Below, piece after piece: positions 44,882 through 54,540 of a stretch of DNA of 64,000 nt. Both the position numbers and the translations under genes were made by a program. The notes beneath the pieces are model-generated. The model was not told the origin of the DNA and did no database searches. It saw only the letters and a list, made by a program, of their open reading frames with translations. Position 1 is the first letter of the stretch. Every line of letters begins with the position of its first letter. Origin of the DNA: an uncultured Lachnospiraceae bacterium (GTDB lineage Bacteria; Bacillota; Clostridia; Lachnospirales; Lachnospiraceae); NCBI GenBank assembly GCA_934438085.1, contig CAKSBC010000006.1, positions 1 through 64,000 of the forward strand, read 5' to 3'.

Positions 44882-46384
44882 ATGGGAAATCTTAGAGAAT
44901 GGCTTAACGGAACAGAATACACGGTTCTAAAGGGCAGTGATGATATTGAGATAAATGATGTTGTATTTGACTCAAGAAAGGCAGCGCCGGACACGGTATT
45001 CGTATGCATGAAGGGAAGCAAAACAGACTCTCACAGCTTTATGCCGGATGTTATAAATAAAGGCTGCAGTACCATCATTGTTGAAAAGGAGCTTGATGAG
45101 CTTCCGGTCAGTGAAACAGACTCTCTTAATATCATAAAGACGGAAAATGCGAGAGAAACTCTGTCATATCTTTCAGCCGCAGCATTCGGTCATCCTTCAG
45201 AAAAAATGCTGATGATAGGTCTTACCGGAACTAAGGGAAAGACCTCTGCATCCTACATGATGAAGACAGTGCTTGAGACAGGCGGCAGAAAAGTCGGAGT
45301 TATCGGAACAAACGGCTGTGTTATAGGCGATGAGCATTTCGATACTCTCAATACAACACCTGACAGCTATGAGCTCAACGGGTATTTCAGAAAAATGCTT
45401 GATGCAGGCTGTGATACTGTTGTTATGGAGTGCTCATCACAGGGCTTTAAAATGGACAGAACAGCCGGAATAAATTTCGATTACGGTATTTTCTTAAATA
45501 TCAGCCCGGATCATATAGGTCCTTTGGAGCATGCTGATTTTGAAGAATATCTGTATTGTAAGTCACGACTGCTCACACAGTGCAAAACAGCGATAGTCAA
45601 TAAGGATGACGAGCATTTTGATGAGCTTTTAGCTGAGCCCGGCTTAAGCTATGACAGACTTGTAACATTTTCAATAAAAGATCCTTCAGCTGACCTTAGC
45701 GCATACAATATGAGATTTATGACGGGTGCTGATTTTGCGGGCACTGTCTTTGATACTAAGGGCATTATTTCAGACAGCTTCAGGCTTTCTGTTCCGGGAG
45801 AATTTAATGTAAGCAATGTTCTTTCAGTACTTATTACGGCACATGATATGGGTATCAAAGACAGTGATATCAATAAAGCACTGTCATCGGTACACATTGA
45901 AGGCCGTATGGAAGCTGTATATAAATCCGACCGCTTCATGGTGATCGTCGACTATGCGCATAATGAGGTCAGCATGGTGAATCTGCTTAAAACGCTTTCA
46001 GCTTATCCTCACAAGAGACTTGTGGTGGTATTCGGCTGCGGAGGAAACAGATCAAAGGAAAGACGTATCGGAATGGGCAAAGCGGCAGCAAAGGCGGCAG
46101 ACTTTTGTATTTTCACATCCGATAATTCCAGAAATGAAAAGCCGGAGGATATTATTGCCGACATAGAGAATGCATATCTTGAGGGTGGCGGTGATACTGA
46201 CGGCTATATCAAGATCCCTGACAGAAGAGCGGCTATTGAATATGCCATGAAGCATGCGGCAGACGGAGATATTATAGCTGTCATAGGAAAGGGACATGAG
46301 AATTATCAGGAAGAAAACGGTGTCCGCAGACATTTCCTTGACAAGGAAGAAATTTTAAAAATTAAAGACGAGCTTGGATTATGA
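44882..46384 (+). CDS. murE: UDP-MurNAc-tripeptide synthetase
   Basis: 500 residues with CGGAGG upstream. ATP-binding GTKGKTS, the central Mur-ligase domain (NTTPDSYEL, ISPDHIGPLEHADFEEY) and the C-terminal domain (VDYAHNEVSMVNLL; FGCGGNRSKERRIGMG). It adds the third residue to UDP-MurNAc-Ala-Glu. DAP enzymes carry a DNPR motif; here residues 414-417 read DNSR. The Arg that contacts DAP is retained and Pro is replaced by Ser, so DAP is the likely residue, not certain. The stop overlaps murF by four bases. Confidence 0.92.
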   Translation: MGNLREWLNGTEYTVLKGSDDIEINDVVFDSRKAAPDTVFVCMKGSKTDSHSFMPDVINKGCSTIIVEKELDELPVSETDSLNIIKTENARETLSYLSAAAFGHPSEKMLMIGLTGTKGKTSASYMMKTVLETGGRKVGVIGTNGCVIGDEHFDTLNTTPDSYELNGYFRKMLDAGCDTVVMECSSQGFKMDRTAGINFDYGIFLNISPDHIGPLEHADFEEYLYCKSRLLTQCKTAIVNKDDEHFDELLAEPGLSYDRLVTFSIKDPSADLSAYNMRFMTGADFAGTVFDTKGIISDSFRLSVPGEFNVSNVLSVLITAHDMGIKDSDINKALSSVHIEGRMEAVYKSDRFMVIVDYAHNEVSMVNLLKTLSAYPHKRLVVVFGCGGNRSKERRIGMGKAAAKAADFCIFTSDNSRNEKPEDIIADIENAYLEGGGDTDGYIKIPDRRAAIEYAMKHAADGDIIAVIGKGHENYQEENGVRRHFLDKEEILKIKDELGL

Positions 46385-47883
46385 TATTAACTGTAAAGGA
46401 AGCTGCCGAAGCTATCGGCGGCAAAGCAATAGTAGGAGAAGATGTTTGCTTTAACAGCGAAAGCATAGCTACGGATTCAAATAAGGCAGCAGAAGGTGCT
46501 TTGTTCATTCCGGTAATCGGTGCAAGAGTTGACGGACACAGATTTATCGGAGGTGCCTTTGATAACGGAGCATCCTGTACATTTACCTCAGAAGCTCTTT
46601 CAGAAGAGCTTTTAGCTAAGGCAAAGGCAGAGCACAAAGGCATTATCATGACAGAGGATAATGTAGCCGCACTTCAGCGCCTCGGAGCTTTTTTCAGAGA
46701 AAAATATGTTCACATTCCGTATATCGGAGTAACCGGCTCTGTCGGAAAAACAACTACCAGAGAGATGATTGCCTGTGCAGTCTCGGCAGGCTTTAACACC
46801 TACAGTACAAAGGGCAATGCTAACTCACAGACCGGAGTTCCCATAACTGTAATGGCAACCCCTGAATCGGCCGGCATAGGCGTGATAGAGATGGGCATAT
46901 CCGAATTTGGAGAAATGCACAGACTTTCAGAGGTAGTTAAATGTGATATGGCTGTTATGACTGTGATAGGCATCAGTCATATTGCAAATCTCGGTTCTCA
47001 GGAAAACATAATGAAGGAAAAGCTGCATATCCTTGATGATATGCCGGACGGAGCAAGACTTTTCCTAAACGGAGACGATCCGCTGCTTAAGGAGCTTTCT
47101 GAGGAAAGGATACATGCTTACGGAATAGCTGAGGGTAAAAGGATAAATATTTCTTTTTACGGCACAGGAGATAATGCGGACTATAAAGCTGTAAATGTTA
47201 AAGAAAACTCAGATGGCAGTGAGTTTGATGTATATGTTAACGGCAGCATGAAAACACATGTCAGGCTTTTTGTTCCCGGCACACATATGATACTGAATGC
47301 ATTGGCAGCAATTGCTTCTGCCTTTGCTGCGGGTGTTGAAATTACAAAGGCAGCTGAGGCATTAAGTAGCTTTAAAAGTCTTGACGGCAGGGGAGAGATC
47401 TGTGAAAGCCGAGGCATAAAGGTTATAAATGATGCATATAATGCAGCACCGCAGTCTGTAAAAGCAGGACTCAGGGTTTTAAACGGTATACAGTCTGAAG
47501 GACATGGAAGACATACAGCTGTTCTCGCAGATATGCTTGAGTTAGGTGATGAGGAAGTCTTTTATCATGAGGATATAGGACATTTCATCGTAAATGAGAC
47601 AACAAAAATTGACAAAGTAATGCTTTACGGAAAGCTGAGCAGTCATATCCTTGAAGGAATACGAAACGAGGCACTAAAAAACGGTGCATCGGTCAACGAA
47701 GAATCAGAAAGGCTTAATATAGATTTCAATAACGGCAGATGCATAGATGTACAGCATTTCAGTGACTTTGAGGAGCTTTCAAAGACTGTTAAGGCTGAAA
47801 CAAAGGCAGGAGATACAGTGTTCTTCAAAGGCTCCAATTCAATGAAGCTTTGGAGCATGGCGAAGGAATTAATAGGAGAATGA
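46381..47883 (+). CDS. murF: UDP-MurNAc-tripeptide:D-Ala-D-Ala ligase
   Basis: 500 residues, ATGA overlap with murE. Mur-ligase with ATP loop GSVGKTTTREM, central NANSQTGVPITVM, EMGISEFGEM, and the C-terminal YNAAPQSVKAGL and DMLELGDEE. It adds D-Ala-D-Ala to complete the soluble pentapeptide precursor. The translational coupling to murE keeps the two sequential steps in balance. Confidence 0.93.
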   Translation: MILTVKEAAEAIGGKAIVGEDVCFNSESIATDSNKAAEGALFIPVIGARVDGHRFIGGAFDNGASCTFTSEALSEELLAKAKAEHKGIIMTEDNVAALQRLGAFFREKYVHIPYIGVTGSVGKTTTREMIACAVSAGFNTYSTKGNANSQTGVPITVMATPESAGIGVIEMGISEFGEMHRLSEVVKCDMAVMTVIGISHIANLGSQENIMKEKLHILDDMPDGARLFLNGDDPLLKELSEERIHAYGIAEGKRINISFYGTGDNADYKAVNVKENSDGSEFDVYVNGSMKTHVRLFVPGTHMILNALAAIASAFAAGVEITKAAEALSSFKSLDGRGEICESRGIKVINDAYNAAPQSVKAGLRVLNGIQSEGHGRHTAVLADMLELGDEEVFYHEDIGHFIVNETTKIDKVMLYGKLSSHILEGIRNEALKNGASVNEESERLNIDFNNGRCIDVQHFSDFEELSKTVKAETKAGDTVFFKGSNSMKLWSMAKELIGE

Positions 47884-47890
47884 GCACAGC

Positions 47891-49930
47891 TTGAGTTATG
47901 CAAAGGTTATCATTGATATATCGGCACAGGCGGTAGACAGAGCATTTACATACTCGATACCTGAGGAACTGAAAGCGGAGATCTTTCCGGGAGTAAGAGT
48001 CAGTGTGCCTTTTGGTGCGGGCAACAGGAAAAGGGAAGGCTTTGTTATAGGTCTTACCGAGGTGCCCGGCTTTGATATATCAAAAATCAAGCCTATTGAT
48101 TCGCTGGCTCACAAAAAGCTTGATGCAAATGCAGAGCTTATAGAGCTTGCAGCATTTATGTCTGAAGAATACGGCTGTACCATGAATCAGGCACTTATGA
48201 CTGTTCTTCCGGTAAAAAAGGTCATGAGGAAAAATTCCAAAAGGACAGACCCTGTCAGTGTTATAGAGGGACTCGACGACGGAACAAAAGAGGAAGAGAC
48301 ATTTAAGCTTAACGAAGCTCAGCAGAAGGTTTTTGAGGATATTCTTTCGGATAATCGTACCTCACTTCTCTATGGAATCACAGGAAGCGGAAAGACACGA
48401 GTTTACATAGAGCTAATACGCCGCATGCAGAGCATGAAAAAGGCATCCATAGTGCTTATACCTGAGATATCTCTTACATATCAGACTGTAAGAGAGCTGG
48501 CAAGGTATCTGGGTGACAGAGTCGCAGTTATGCATTCAAGACTCAGTGAAGGTGAACGCTATGAGCAGTATATGAAGGCTGCAAGAGGCGAGATAGATGT
48601 TATGGTTGGTCCCAGATCGGCACTGTTCACTCCGTTTTCAAATCTTGGACTGATAATAATAGATGAGGAGCACGAAAGGACCTACAGATCTGATACCTCT
48701 CCCAGATATGACACCAGGGAAGCGGCTGAAAAAAGAGCATGTATGGCAGGAGCAAAGCTTTTATTAGGCTCTGCAACACCATCAATGGAAAGCTACAAAA
48801 AGGCGCTTGACGGAGTATACGCTCTTCATAAGCTGAAGGTAAGAGCATACAGCGGCGCAATGCTTCCGAAGATACATGTTGCCGATCTCAGAAAAGAGCT
48901 TGCAGAAGGTAACAGAAGTATTTTTTCAAGGGAGCTTGCCGGTCTTATAGAGGATAGACTATATAAAAAAGAGCAGATAATGCTGTTTTTAAATCGCAGA
49001 GGCTATGCAAATTTTGTTTCATGCAGGAGCTGCGGAAAAGCAGTCAAATGCCCTCACTGCGATGTTTCCATGACAGCACACAACAGCTGGTACAAGGGAA
49101 ATTTCACGGGAGAAAAAAAGGCTGCACTGCTATCCTGTCATTACTGCGGATATACAGCACCTATGCCTTCAATATGTCCGGAATGCGGCAGTCCGTTTAT
49201 TGCACCGTTCGGAACAGGCACTGAAAAATTGGAGCAGTTTGTCAAAAAAGCATTTCCGACAGCAAGAGTGCTGAGAATGGATGCAGATACGACATCAAAA
49301 AAGGGCTCTTTTGAAAAGATACTTTCTTCATTCCGAGCAGGAAAGGCTGATATTCTTATAGGAACTCAGATGATAGTAAAAGGGCATGATTTTCCGAAGG
49401 TGACACTTGTGGGCATAGTTGCAGCGGATCTTTCTCTTAATTCACCTGAATATGATGCTTCGGAAAGGACCTTTCAGCTTATTACGCAGGCAGCGGGAAG
49501 AAGCGGAAGAGGCAAAGTGCCGGGTGACGTTGTCATACAGACATATGATCCGTCACATTATGCGGTAAGCTGTGCTGCAAGACAGGATTTTGAAAGTTTT
49601 TATGAAAGAGAGATAAGCTATCGAAGACTGATGCAGTATCCGCCGGAAATGTGCATGCTGTTTTGCCGGATATCAGGAACGGATGAGGCTGTCGTATCTG
49701 AAGCTGCCGATGCAGCTGCGGCAATGGTTGAAACAGCAGAAACAGACGGTGTTTATGTAATAGGACCGTGCAGCGAAAACATATATAAAATTAATGACAA
49801 CTACAGAAAGATTTTATATATTAAGCACAGCTCACATGATATAATCAAAAGAATACGCAAAATGCTTTCAGAGTCGCTTACAGAGCGGTTTTCGGCAAAA
49901 AAAATATATATAAATTTTGATATAAGGTAG
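47891..49930 (+). CDS. priA: Primosomal replication restart helicase
   Basis: 679 residues, compact compared with 732 in E. coli and about 805 in B. subtilis, from a TTG at 47891, eight bases after murF. N-terminal DNA-binding domain (VIIDISAQAVDRAFTYSIP), helicase with Walker A GITGSGKT and DEEH, and eight zinc-binding cysteines in CRSCGKAVKCPHC ... CHYCGY ... CPECG, between which lies an about 20-residue insertion. C-terminal helicase motifs GTQMIVKGHDFPKVTLVGI and QAAGRSGRG. It reloads the replisome at stalled forks. Confidence 0.92.
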   Translation: MSYAKVIIDISAQAVDRAFTYSIPEELKAEIFPGVRVSVPFGAGNRKREGFVIGLTEVPGFDISKIKPIDSLAHKKLDANAELIELAAFMSEEYGCTMNQALMTVLPVKKVMRKNSKRTDPVSVIEGLDDGTKEEETFKLNEAQQKVFEDILSDNRTSLLYGITGSGKTRVYIELIRRMQSMKKASIVLIPEISLTYQTVRELARYLGDRVAVMHSRLSEGERYEQYMKAARGEIDVMVGPRSALFTPFSNLGLIIIDEEHERTYRSDTSPRYDTREAAEKRACMAGAKLLLGSATPSMESYKKALDGVYALHKLKVRAYSGAMLPKIHVADLRKELAEGNRSIFSRELAGLIEDRLYKKEQIMLFLNRRGYANFVSCRSCGKAVKCPHCDVSMTAHNSWYKGNFTGEKKAALLSCHYCGYTAPMPSICPECGSPFIAPFGTGTEKLEQFVKKAFPTARVLRMDADTTSKKGSFEKILSSFRAGKADILIGTQMIVKGHDFPKVTLVGIVAADLSLNSPEYDASERTFQLITQAAGRSGRGKVPGDVVIQTYDPSHYAVSCAARQDFESFYEREISYRRLMQYPPEMCMLFCRISGTDEAVVSEAADAAAAMVETAETDGVYVIGPCSENIYKINDNYRKILYIKHSSHDIIKRIRKMLSESLTERFSAKKIYINFDIR

Positions 49931-49938
49931 GTAAGGAA

Positions 49939-50427
49939 ATGGCTATAAGAGAGGTTAGAACAGAAGGTGATCCGGTACTCAGAAAGGAGTGCAAGCCTGT
50001 AAAGGAAATGAATGACAGGCTTCTTGAGCTTATAGATGATATGTTTGACACAATGTATGCTGCAAACGGAGTCGGACTTGCCGGACCGCAGGTTGGTATC
50101 CTTAAGCAGCTGTGCGTTATAGACTGCGGTATGGAAGAGCCTGAACCACTCGTCCTTATCAATCCGGTAGTGACACCGCTCGACGGAATACAGACCGGAG
50201 AAGAAGGCTGCCTTAGTGTGCCGGGATATCAGGGAATAGTTACAAGAGCTGAGCATGTCAGAGTTAATTTCCTCAACGAAGATATGGAAAAATGTGAGCT
50301 CGAAGCAGACGGACTTCTTTCACGATGCATACAGCATGAGACAGACCATCTTCACGGAATACTTTATACCGACAAGGTTGAGGGCGGACTTACAAAGGTC
50401 ACAGCTGAAGGAGAGGATGCAGAGTAA
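49939..50427 (+). CDS. def: Peptide deformylase
   Basis: 162 residues. All three motifs are present: GVGLAGPQVG, EEGCLSVPG and QHETDHLHG, in which the Cys of the second and the two His of the third hold the metal. It removes the formyl group from nascent proteins. The stop shares one base with the fmt start (TAATG), so both formyl-cycle enzymes are coupled. GTAAGGAA precedes the ATG. Confidence 0.95.
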   Translation: MAIREVRTEGDPVLRKECKPVKEMNDRLLELIDDMFDTMYAANGVGLAGPQVGILKQLCVIDCGMEEPEPLVLINPVVTPLDGIQTGEEGCLSVPGYQGIVTRAEHVRVNFLNEDMEKCELEADGLLSRCIQHETDHLHGILYTDKVEGGLTKVTAEGEDAE

Positions 50428-51365
50428 TGAAGGTAGTATTTATGGGAACACCTGACTTTGCAGTGGCATCTCTTGAAGCACTGTATAAGGCAGGATATGA
50501 GATAATTGCAGCTGTAAGTCAGCCGGATAAGCCGGTAGGACGTCATGCGGAGCTTAAGCCTACTGCAGTTAAGCAGAAAGCAACGGAGTTGGGCATTCCA
50601 GTACTTCAGCCTGAAAAGGCTTCAGATCCTGAGTTTATAGCTCATATAAAAGAGCTTGCACCTGATGTGATCGTTGTTGCGGCATACGGAAAGATCCTTA
50701 AAAAGGAACTGCTCGATATACCTAAATACGGCTGTATCAATGTTCACGGCTCACTGCTTCCGAGATGGAGAGGCGCAGCGCCTATACAGTGGGCTGTTAT
50801 TGAAGGTGACAAGGAAGCGGGCGTTACCACAATGCTTATGGGAGAGGGACTCGATACGGGCGATATGCTTATGATGTCCAAGATCCCGATACTTCCGAAT
50901 GAAACAGGAGGCTCACTGTTTGATAAGCTTGCTTATCTTGGAGGCGAGCTTATAGTAGAGACCTTAAGACAAATGTATAACGGAGAGCTGCTGCCGGTTC
51001 CTCAGCCTGAAGAAGGTGTGACCTATGCACCTATGCTTAAAAAGGAAATGGGACTTATAGACTGGACACAGTCTGCAGAGACTATAGACAGACTTATAAG
51101 AGGCCTTTATCCTTGGCCGGGTACATTTACATATTCGGACGGAAGAATGATCAAGCTGCACAGAGCAGTAGTAGCAGAAACTGACAGTACCTTTAATCCG
51201 GAGGACTGCGGCAATGTGCTTGTATTCAATGACAGGATATATATCGCATGCGGCAAGGGAACTATAGAGCTTACAGAGCTTCAGCCTGAGGGCAAAAAAC
51301 GCATGAGTGCAGTAGACTTCTTAAGAGGAAATACTATTACTAAACTTACATTAAAGAAGGGATAA
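50427..51365 (+). CDS. fmt: Methionyl-tRNA formyltransferase
   Basis: 312 residues, overlapping def by one base. N-terminal formyl transferase with the folate/catalytic segment HGSLLPRWRGAAPIQWAVIEGD and SQPDKPVGR, plus the C-terminal OB-fold tRNA-binding domain. It formylates initiator Met-tRNA. Two bases separate it from the next gene. Confidence 0.95.
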   Translation: MKVVFMGTPDFAVASLEALYKAGYEIIAAVSQPDKPVGRHAELKPTAVKQKATELGIPVLQPEKASDPEFIAHIKELAPDVIVVAAYGKILKKELLDIPKYGCINVHGSLLPRWRGAAPIQWAVIEGDKEAGVTTMLMGEGLDTGDMLMMSKIPILPNETGGSLFDKLAYLGGELIVETLRQMYNGELLPVPQPEEGVTYAPMLKKEMGLIDWTQSAETIDRLIRGLYPWPGTFTYSDGRMIKLHRAVVAETDSTFNPEDCGNVLVFNDRIYIACGKGTIELTELQPEGKKRMSAVDFLRGNTITKLTLKKG

Positions 51366-51366
51366 T

Positions 51367-52056
51367 ATGTTCTATTATTACGATCCGACATATATTTTGG
51401 TTATCATAGGCATGTGTCTTTCACTGTGGGCATCCGGCAATGTCAACGGTATGATAAGAAAGTACAGCCAAGTAAGATCAAAGATCGGTATTACGGCAGC
51501 AGAGGCAGCCGAAAGGATACTTCATTCCAACAATATTTATAATGTTCAGATAAAAATGATAAATAAGGGAGCTTCGGATTATTATAATTCAGCTACAAAG
51601 GAGCTTTGTTTATTATCGTCAAACTATAATTCAACAAGTATTGCGGCGATAGGTATTGCTGCGCATGAGTGCGGACATGCTATTCAGGATGCAACCGGCT
51701 ACACTCCGCTCGTGCTTAAAAACAGTGTAGCACCTGTGTGTTCAGTGGCTTCTAATATCGGTGTTTACATCACTATTGCAGGTATTCTGTTTTCGATAGA
51801 GTCTATTATAAAGATAGGAATAATACTTTTCACATTAGGCGTGCTTATCACACTTTTACTGCTTCCGATAGAATATAATGCTTCAAATAGAGCTCTGGCT
51901 ATACTTGAACAGGACGGAATGCTTGAAAAGGATGAGCTCTACGGAGCAAAGAAGGTCTTAAGAGCGGCAGGACTTACATATGTGGCAGCAGCGGCGGCAT
52001 CAGTGCTTTCACTGCTCAGACTTATTATTATTTCCAGAAACAGCAGGAGAGATTAA
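51367..52056 (+). CDS. Membrane zinc metallopeptidase (YugP-like)
   Basis: 229 residues. The active site HECGH (AAHECGHAIQD) fits the HExxH zinc motif. An N-terminal membrane segment (YILVIIGMCLSLWASG), two or three central segments (APVCSVASNIGVYITIAGILF; IGIILFTLGVLITLLLL) and a C-terminal one are seen, with EYNASNRAL as the likely third-ligand region. YugP-type proteins are neutral zinc proteases of unknown substrate, regularly placed between fmt and rsmB in Firmicutes, as here. Confidence 0.88.
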   Translation: MFYYYDPTYILVIIGMCLSLWASGNVNGMIRKYSQVRSKIGITAAEAAERILHSNNIYNVQIKMINKGASDYYNSATKELCLLSSNYNSTSIAAIGIAAHECGHAIQDATGYTPLVLKNSVAPVCSVASNIGVYITIAGILFSIESIIKIGIILFTLGVLITLLLLPIEYNASNRALAILEQDGMLEKDELYGAKKVLRAAGLTYVAAAAASVLSLLRLIIISRNSRRD

Positions 52057-52061
52057 CGAAG

Positions 52062-53453
52062 GTGTTCAGGAAGGACGGCAGAAAATATAATATTAAGGAT
52101 ACGGGAAATGCCAGAGATGTGGCACTTTTTGTGCTGTTGGAAATTACCGAAAACAGCAGGAAATCCAATACTATCCTCAATGAGACTTTTGAAGAATCAG
52201 AACGCTTCGGCTGGGGTCTTACGACTACAGACAGAGCATTTATTACTAAGATAGTTGTAGGAACTCTTACAAGACTTATCAGCATAGATGCTGTCTTAAG
52301 CCGCTTTTTAAAAAAGTCAATTAAGCTTCAGAAGCCGGTTATAAGAGGCATACTCAGAATGTCTTTATACCAGCTTATGTATATGGACAGAGTACCGCAT
52401 TCGGCTGTGTGCAACGAAGCGGTCAAGCTTGCCAAGATGCACGGGCTTGACGGTCTTTCGGGCTTTGTGAACGGTGTGCTTCGCTCTGCCGCAAGAGACA
52501 TAGAGGCAGGCGGAGAAAATACATCTGTCGAAGGACTTGAGGAAGCATATAAGTATTCGCTTCCTAAATGGATGTGGAAGCTTTTCTATGATGAATTCGG
52601 AAAGGAAGCTGCATGCGAGCTTGCTGAAGCATTGCTTTTAGAAAGATGTGATACGGTCAGGCTTAATCTTTCAAGAATAGATGTAGAAGACCCGGAACGA
52701 GGTGCGGCAGAAAGCCTTATGGAGGACGGCTTTGTTATTGAGCCTGTCAACATGGAGGACATCATAAGGAAGAATGGTCTCAGCACACCTGAGGGCAGAC
52801 TTCCTGTAGTGTATAAGATATCCGGAGGCGATATAAGCCGAGCAAGAGCATTTAAGAAGGGCTGGCTGACAGTTCAGGATCCGGCATCGGCTCTTGTTGC
52901 TTCATATGCTGCACCTAAGGATAGTGACGTTATTATTGATGTATGTGCCGCACCGGGAGGAAAGAGCCTTGCGCTGTCAGACCTAATGAACGGTAACGGA
53001 CGCATAGAGGCAAGAGATGTCTCGTCACAGAAGGTGCGGCTGATAAATGATAATATTAAGCGCTGCGGCTTTGACAACATTAAAACGCAGATACTTGATG
53101 CTTTAAAGCATGATGAAGAAAGTCTTTACAGAGCGGATATAGTTATTGCGGATCTTCCGTGCTCAGGACTCGGAGTTATTGCAAAGAAGCCTGATATTAA
53201 GCTTAACCTTAAGCCATACAGTGTAGAAGAGCTTAGGGATATGCAGAGAGAGATACTTGAAAATGTCAGCCGCTATGTGAAACCGAAGGGAAGACTGATT
53301 TACAGTACCTGCACGGTATCAAAGGAAGAAAATGAACAGAATGCTGCATGGATAGCTGACGAGCTTGATTTTAAAATGATAAGCTCGAACAGACTGATGC
53401 CGTCAATAGATAACGACGGATTCTATATAGCAGTATTTGAGAAGAAATATTGA
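52062..53453 (+). CDS. rsmB: 16S rRNA m5C967 methyltransferase
   Basis: 463 residues from a GTG at 52062, with an AGGAG site about 13 bases upstream. N-terminal NusB-like RNA-binding domain (DVALFVLLEITENSRKSN), then the SAM-binding domain (VIIDVCAAPGGKSLALSDLM) with the catalytic Cys in DLPCSGLGV and the second in STCTVSKEENE. It methylates 16S rRNA in small-subunit assembly. Five bases after the peptidase gene. Confidence 0.94.
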   Translation: MFRKDGRKYNIKDTGNARDVALFVLLEITENSRKSNTILNETFEESERFGWGLTTTDRAFITKIVVGTLTRLISIDAVLSRFLKKSIKLQKPVIRGILRMSLYQLMYMDRVPHSAVCNEAVKLAKMHGLDGLSGFVNGVLRSAARDIEAGGENTSVEGLEEAYKYSLPKWMWKLFYDEFGKEAACELAEALLLERCDTVRLNLSRIDVEDPERGAAESLMEDGFVIEPVNMEDIIRKNGLSTPEGRLPVVYKISGGDISRARAFKKGWLTVQDPASALVASYAAPKDSDVIIDVCAAPGGKSLALSDLMNGNGRIEARDVSSQKVRLINDNIKRCGFDNIKTQILDALKHDEESLYRADIVIADLPCSGLGVIAKKPDIKLNLKPYSVEELRDMQREILENVSRYVKPKGRLIYSTCTVSKEENEQNAAWIADELDFKMISSNRLMPSIDNDGFYIAVFEKKY

Positions 53454-53457
53454 TTTT

Positions 53458-54540
53458 ATGAATAAAAAAGAGCTTTGTGAATTAAATACAGAAGAGCTTG
53501 AAGCTGTCATAACAGGACTTAATGAACCTCGTTACAGAGCAGGACAGATATATACCTGGCTTCATAAGCATGGTGCGAAAAGCTTTGAGGATATGAAAAA
53601 TATCCCGGCTTCGTTAAAGGAAAAGCTTTCTGAAAGCTTCAGAATGACTACAGCCGAGCCTGTTGAGGTGCTTATTTCAAAGCTGGACGGAACGAGGAAA
53701 TATGTATTCGCACTTTATGACGGCAATGTCATCGAGGCGGTACTGATGCGATATAAGCACGGTAATTCTGTATGCATAAGCTCACAGGTAGGCTGCCGCA
53801 TGGGCTGCAGATTCTGTGCTTCGACTCTGGACGGATGCGTAAGAAATCTGACAGCCGCAGAAATGCTTTCAGAGATATACAGGATAGAATCGGATATCGG
53901 AGAAAGAGTTTCAAATATCGTTATAATGGGATCGGGAGAGCCTCTTGATAATTATGATGAGGTCGTCAGATTCCTCAGGATGATAAGTGATAAGAACGGT
54001 CTTAACATATCTGCACGAAACATTACATTAAGCACCTGCGGCATAGTACCTAATATTAAAAGACTTGCCGAGGAAGGGCTGCCTGTAACATTGGCACTCA
54101 GTCTTCACGCGCCTAATCAGAAAAAGCGTGAGGAGATAATGCCGATTGCCAAAAAGTACGAGCTTTCTGACGTTCTTGAAGCCTGCAGATATTACTACAA
54201 TAAAACAGGAAGAAGACTGAGCTTCGAGTATTCTGTAGTTAAGGGAGTAAATGACCATAAAGAGGAGGCAGAGGAGTTGTCAAGCCTTTTGTCAGTTTTC
54301 GGCAAAAAGGAAAGAGGCGGAAGAGAAGGTGCTTTTCACATTAATCTGATCCCTGTCAATCCGATAAAGGAAAGAGATTATCAAAGCCCTGACAGGACTA
54401 CACTTTACAGATTTAAGGACGTTTTAGAGAAAAAAGGCATAAATGTTACTATCAGACGAGAGATGGGCAGAGACATTAGCTCTGCCTGCGGACAATTGCG
54501 AAGGAGACACATAGAAAATGCAGGCGCAGGCTCTGACTGA
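53458..54540 (+). CDS. rlmN: Dual-specificity 23S rRNA/tRNA A2 methyltransferase, radical SAM
   Basis: 360 residues from the ATG at 53458, four bases after rsmB. The radical SAM cluster motif C-x3-C-x2-C is in GCRMGCRFCAS. An N-terminal helical domain (EELEAVITGLNEPRYRAGQIYTWLHKHG), SGEPLDNYDEV and the C-terminal RREMGRDISSACGQLR with the methyl-carrying Cys are as in RlmN. It methylates C2 of A2503 in 23S rRNA and A37 in tRNAs. It overlaps the phosphatase gene by 23 bases. Confidence 0.94.
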   Translation: MNKKELCELNTEELEAVITGLNEPRYRAGQIYTWLHKHGAKSFEDMKNIPASLKEKLSESFRMTTAEPVEVLISKLDGTRKYVFALYDGNVIEAVLMRYKHGNSVCISSQVGCRMGCRFCASTLDGCVRNLTAAEMLSEIYRIESDIGERVSNIVIMGSGEPLDNYDEVVRFLRMISDKNGLNISARNITLSTCGIVPNIKRLAEEGLPVTLALSLHAPNQKKREEIMPIAKKYELSDVLEACRYYYNKTGRRLSFEYSVVKGVNDHKEEAEELSSLLSVFGKKERGGREGAFHINLIPVNPIKERDYQSPDRTTLYRFKDVLEKKGINVTIRREMGRDISSACGQLRRRHIENAGAGSD

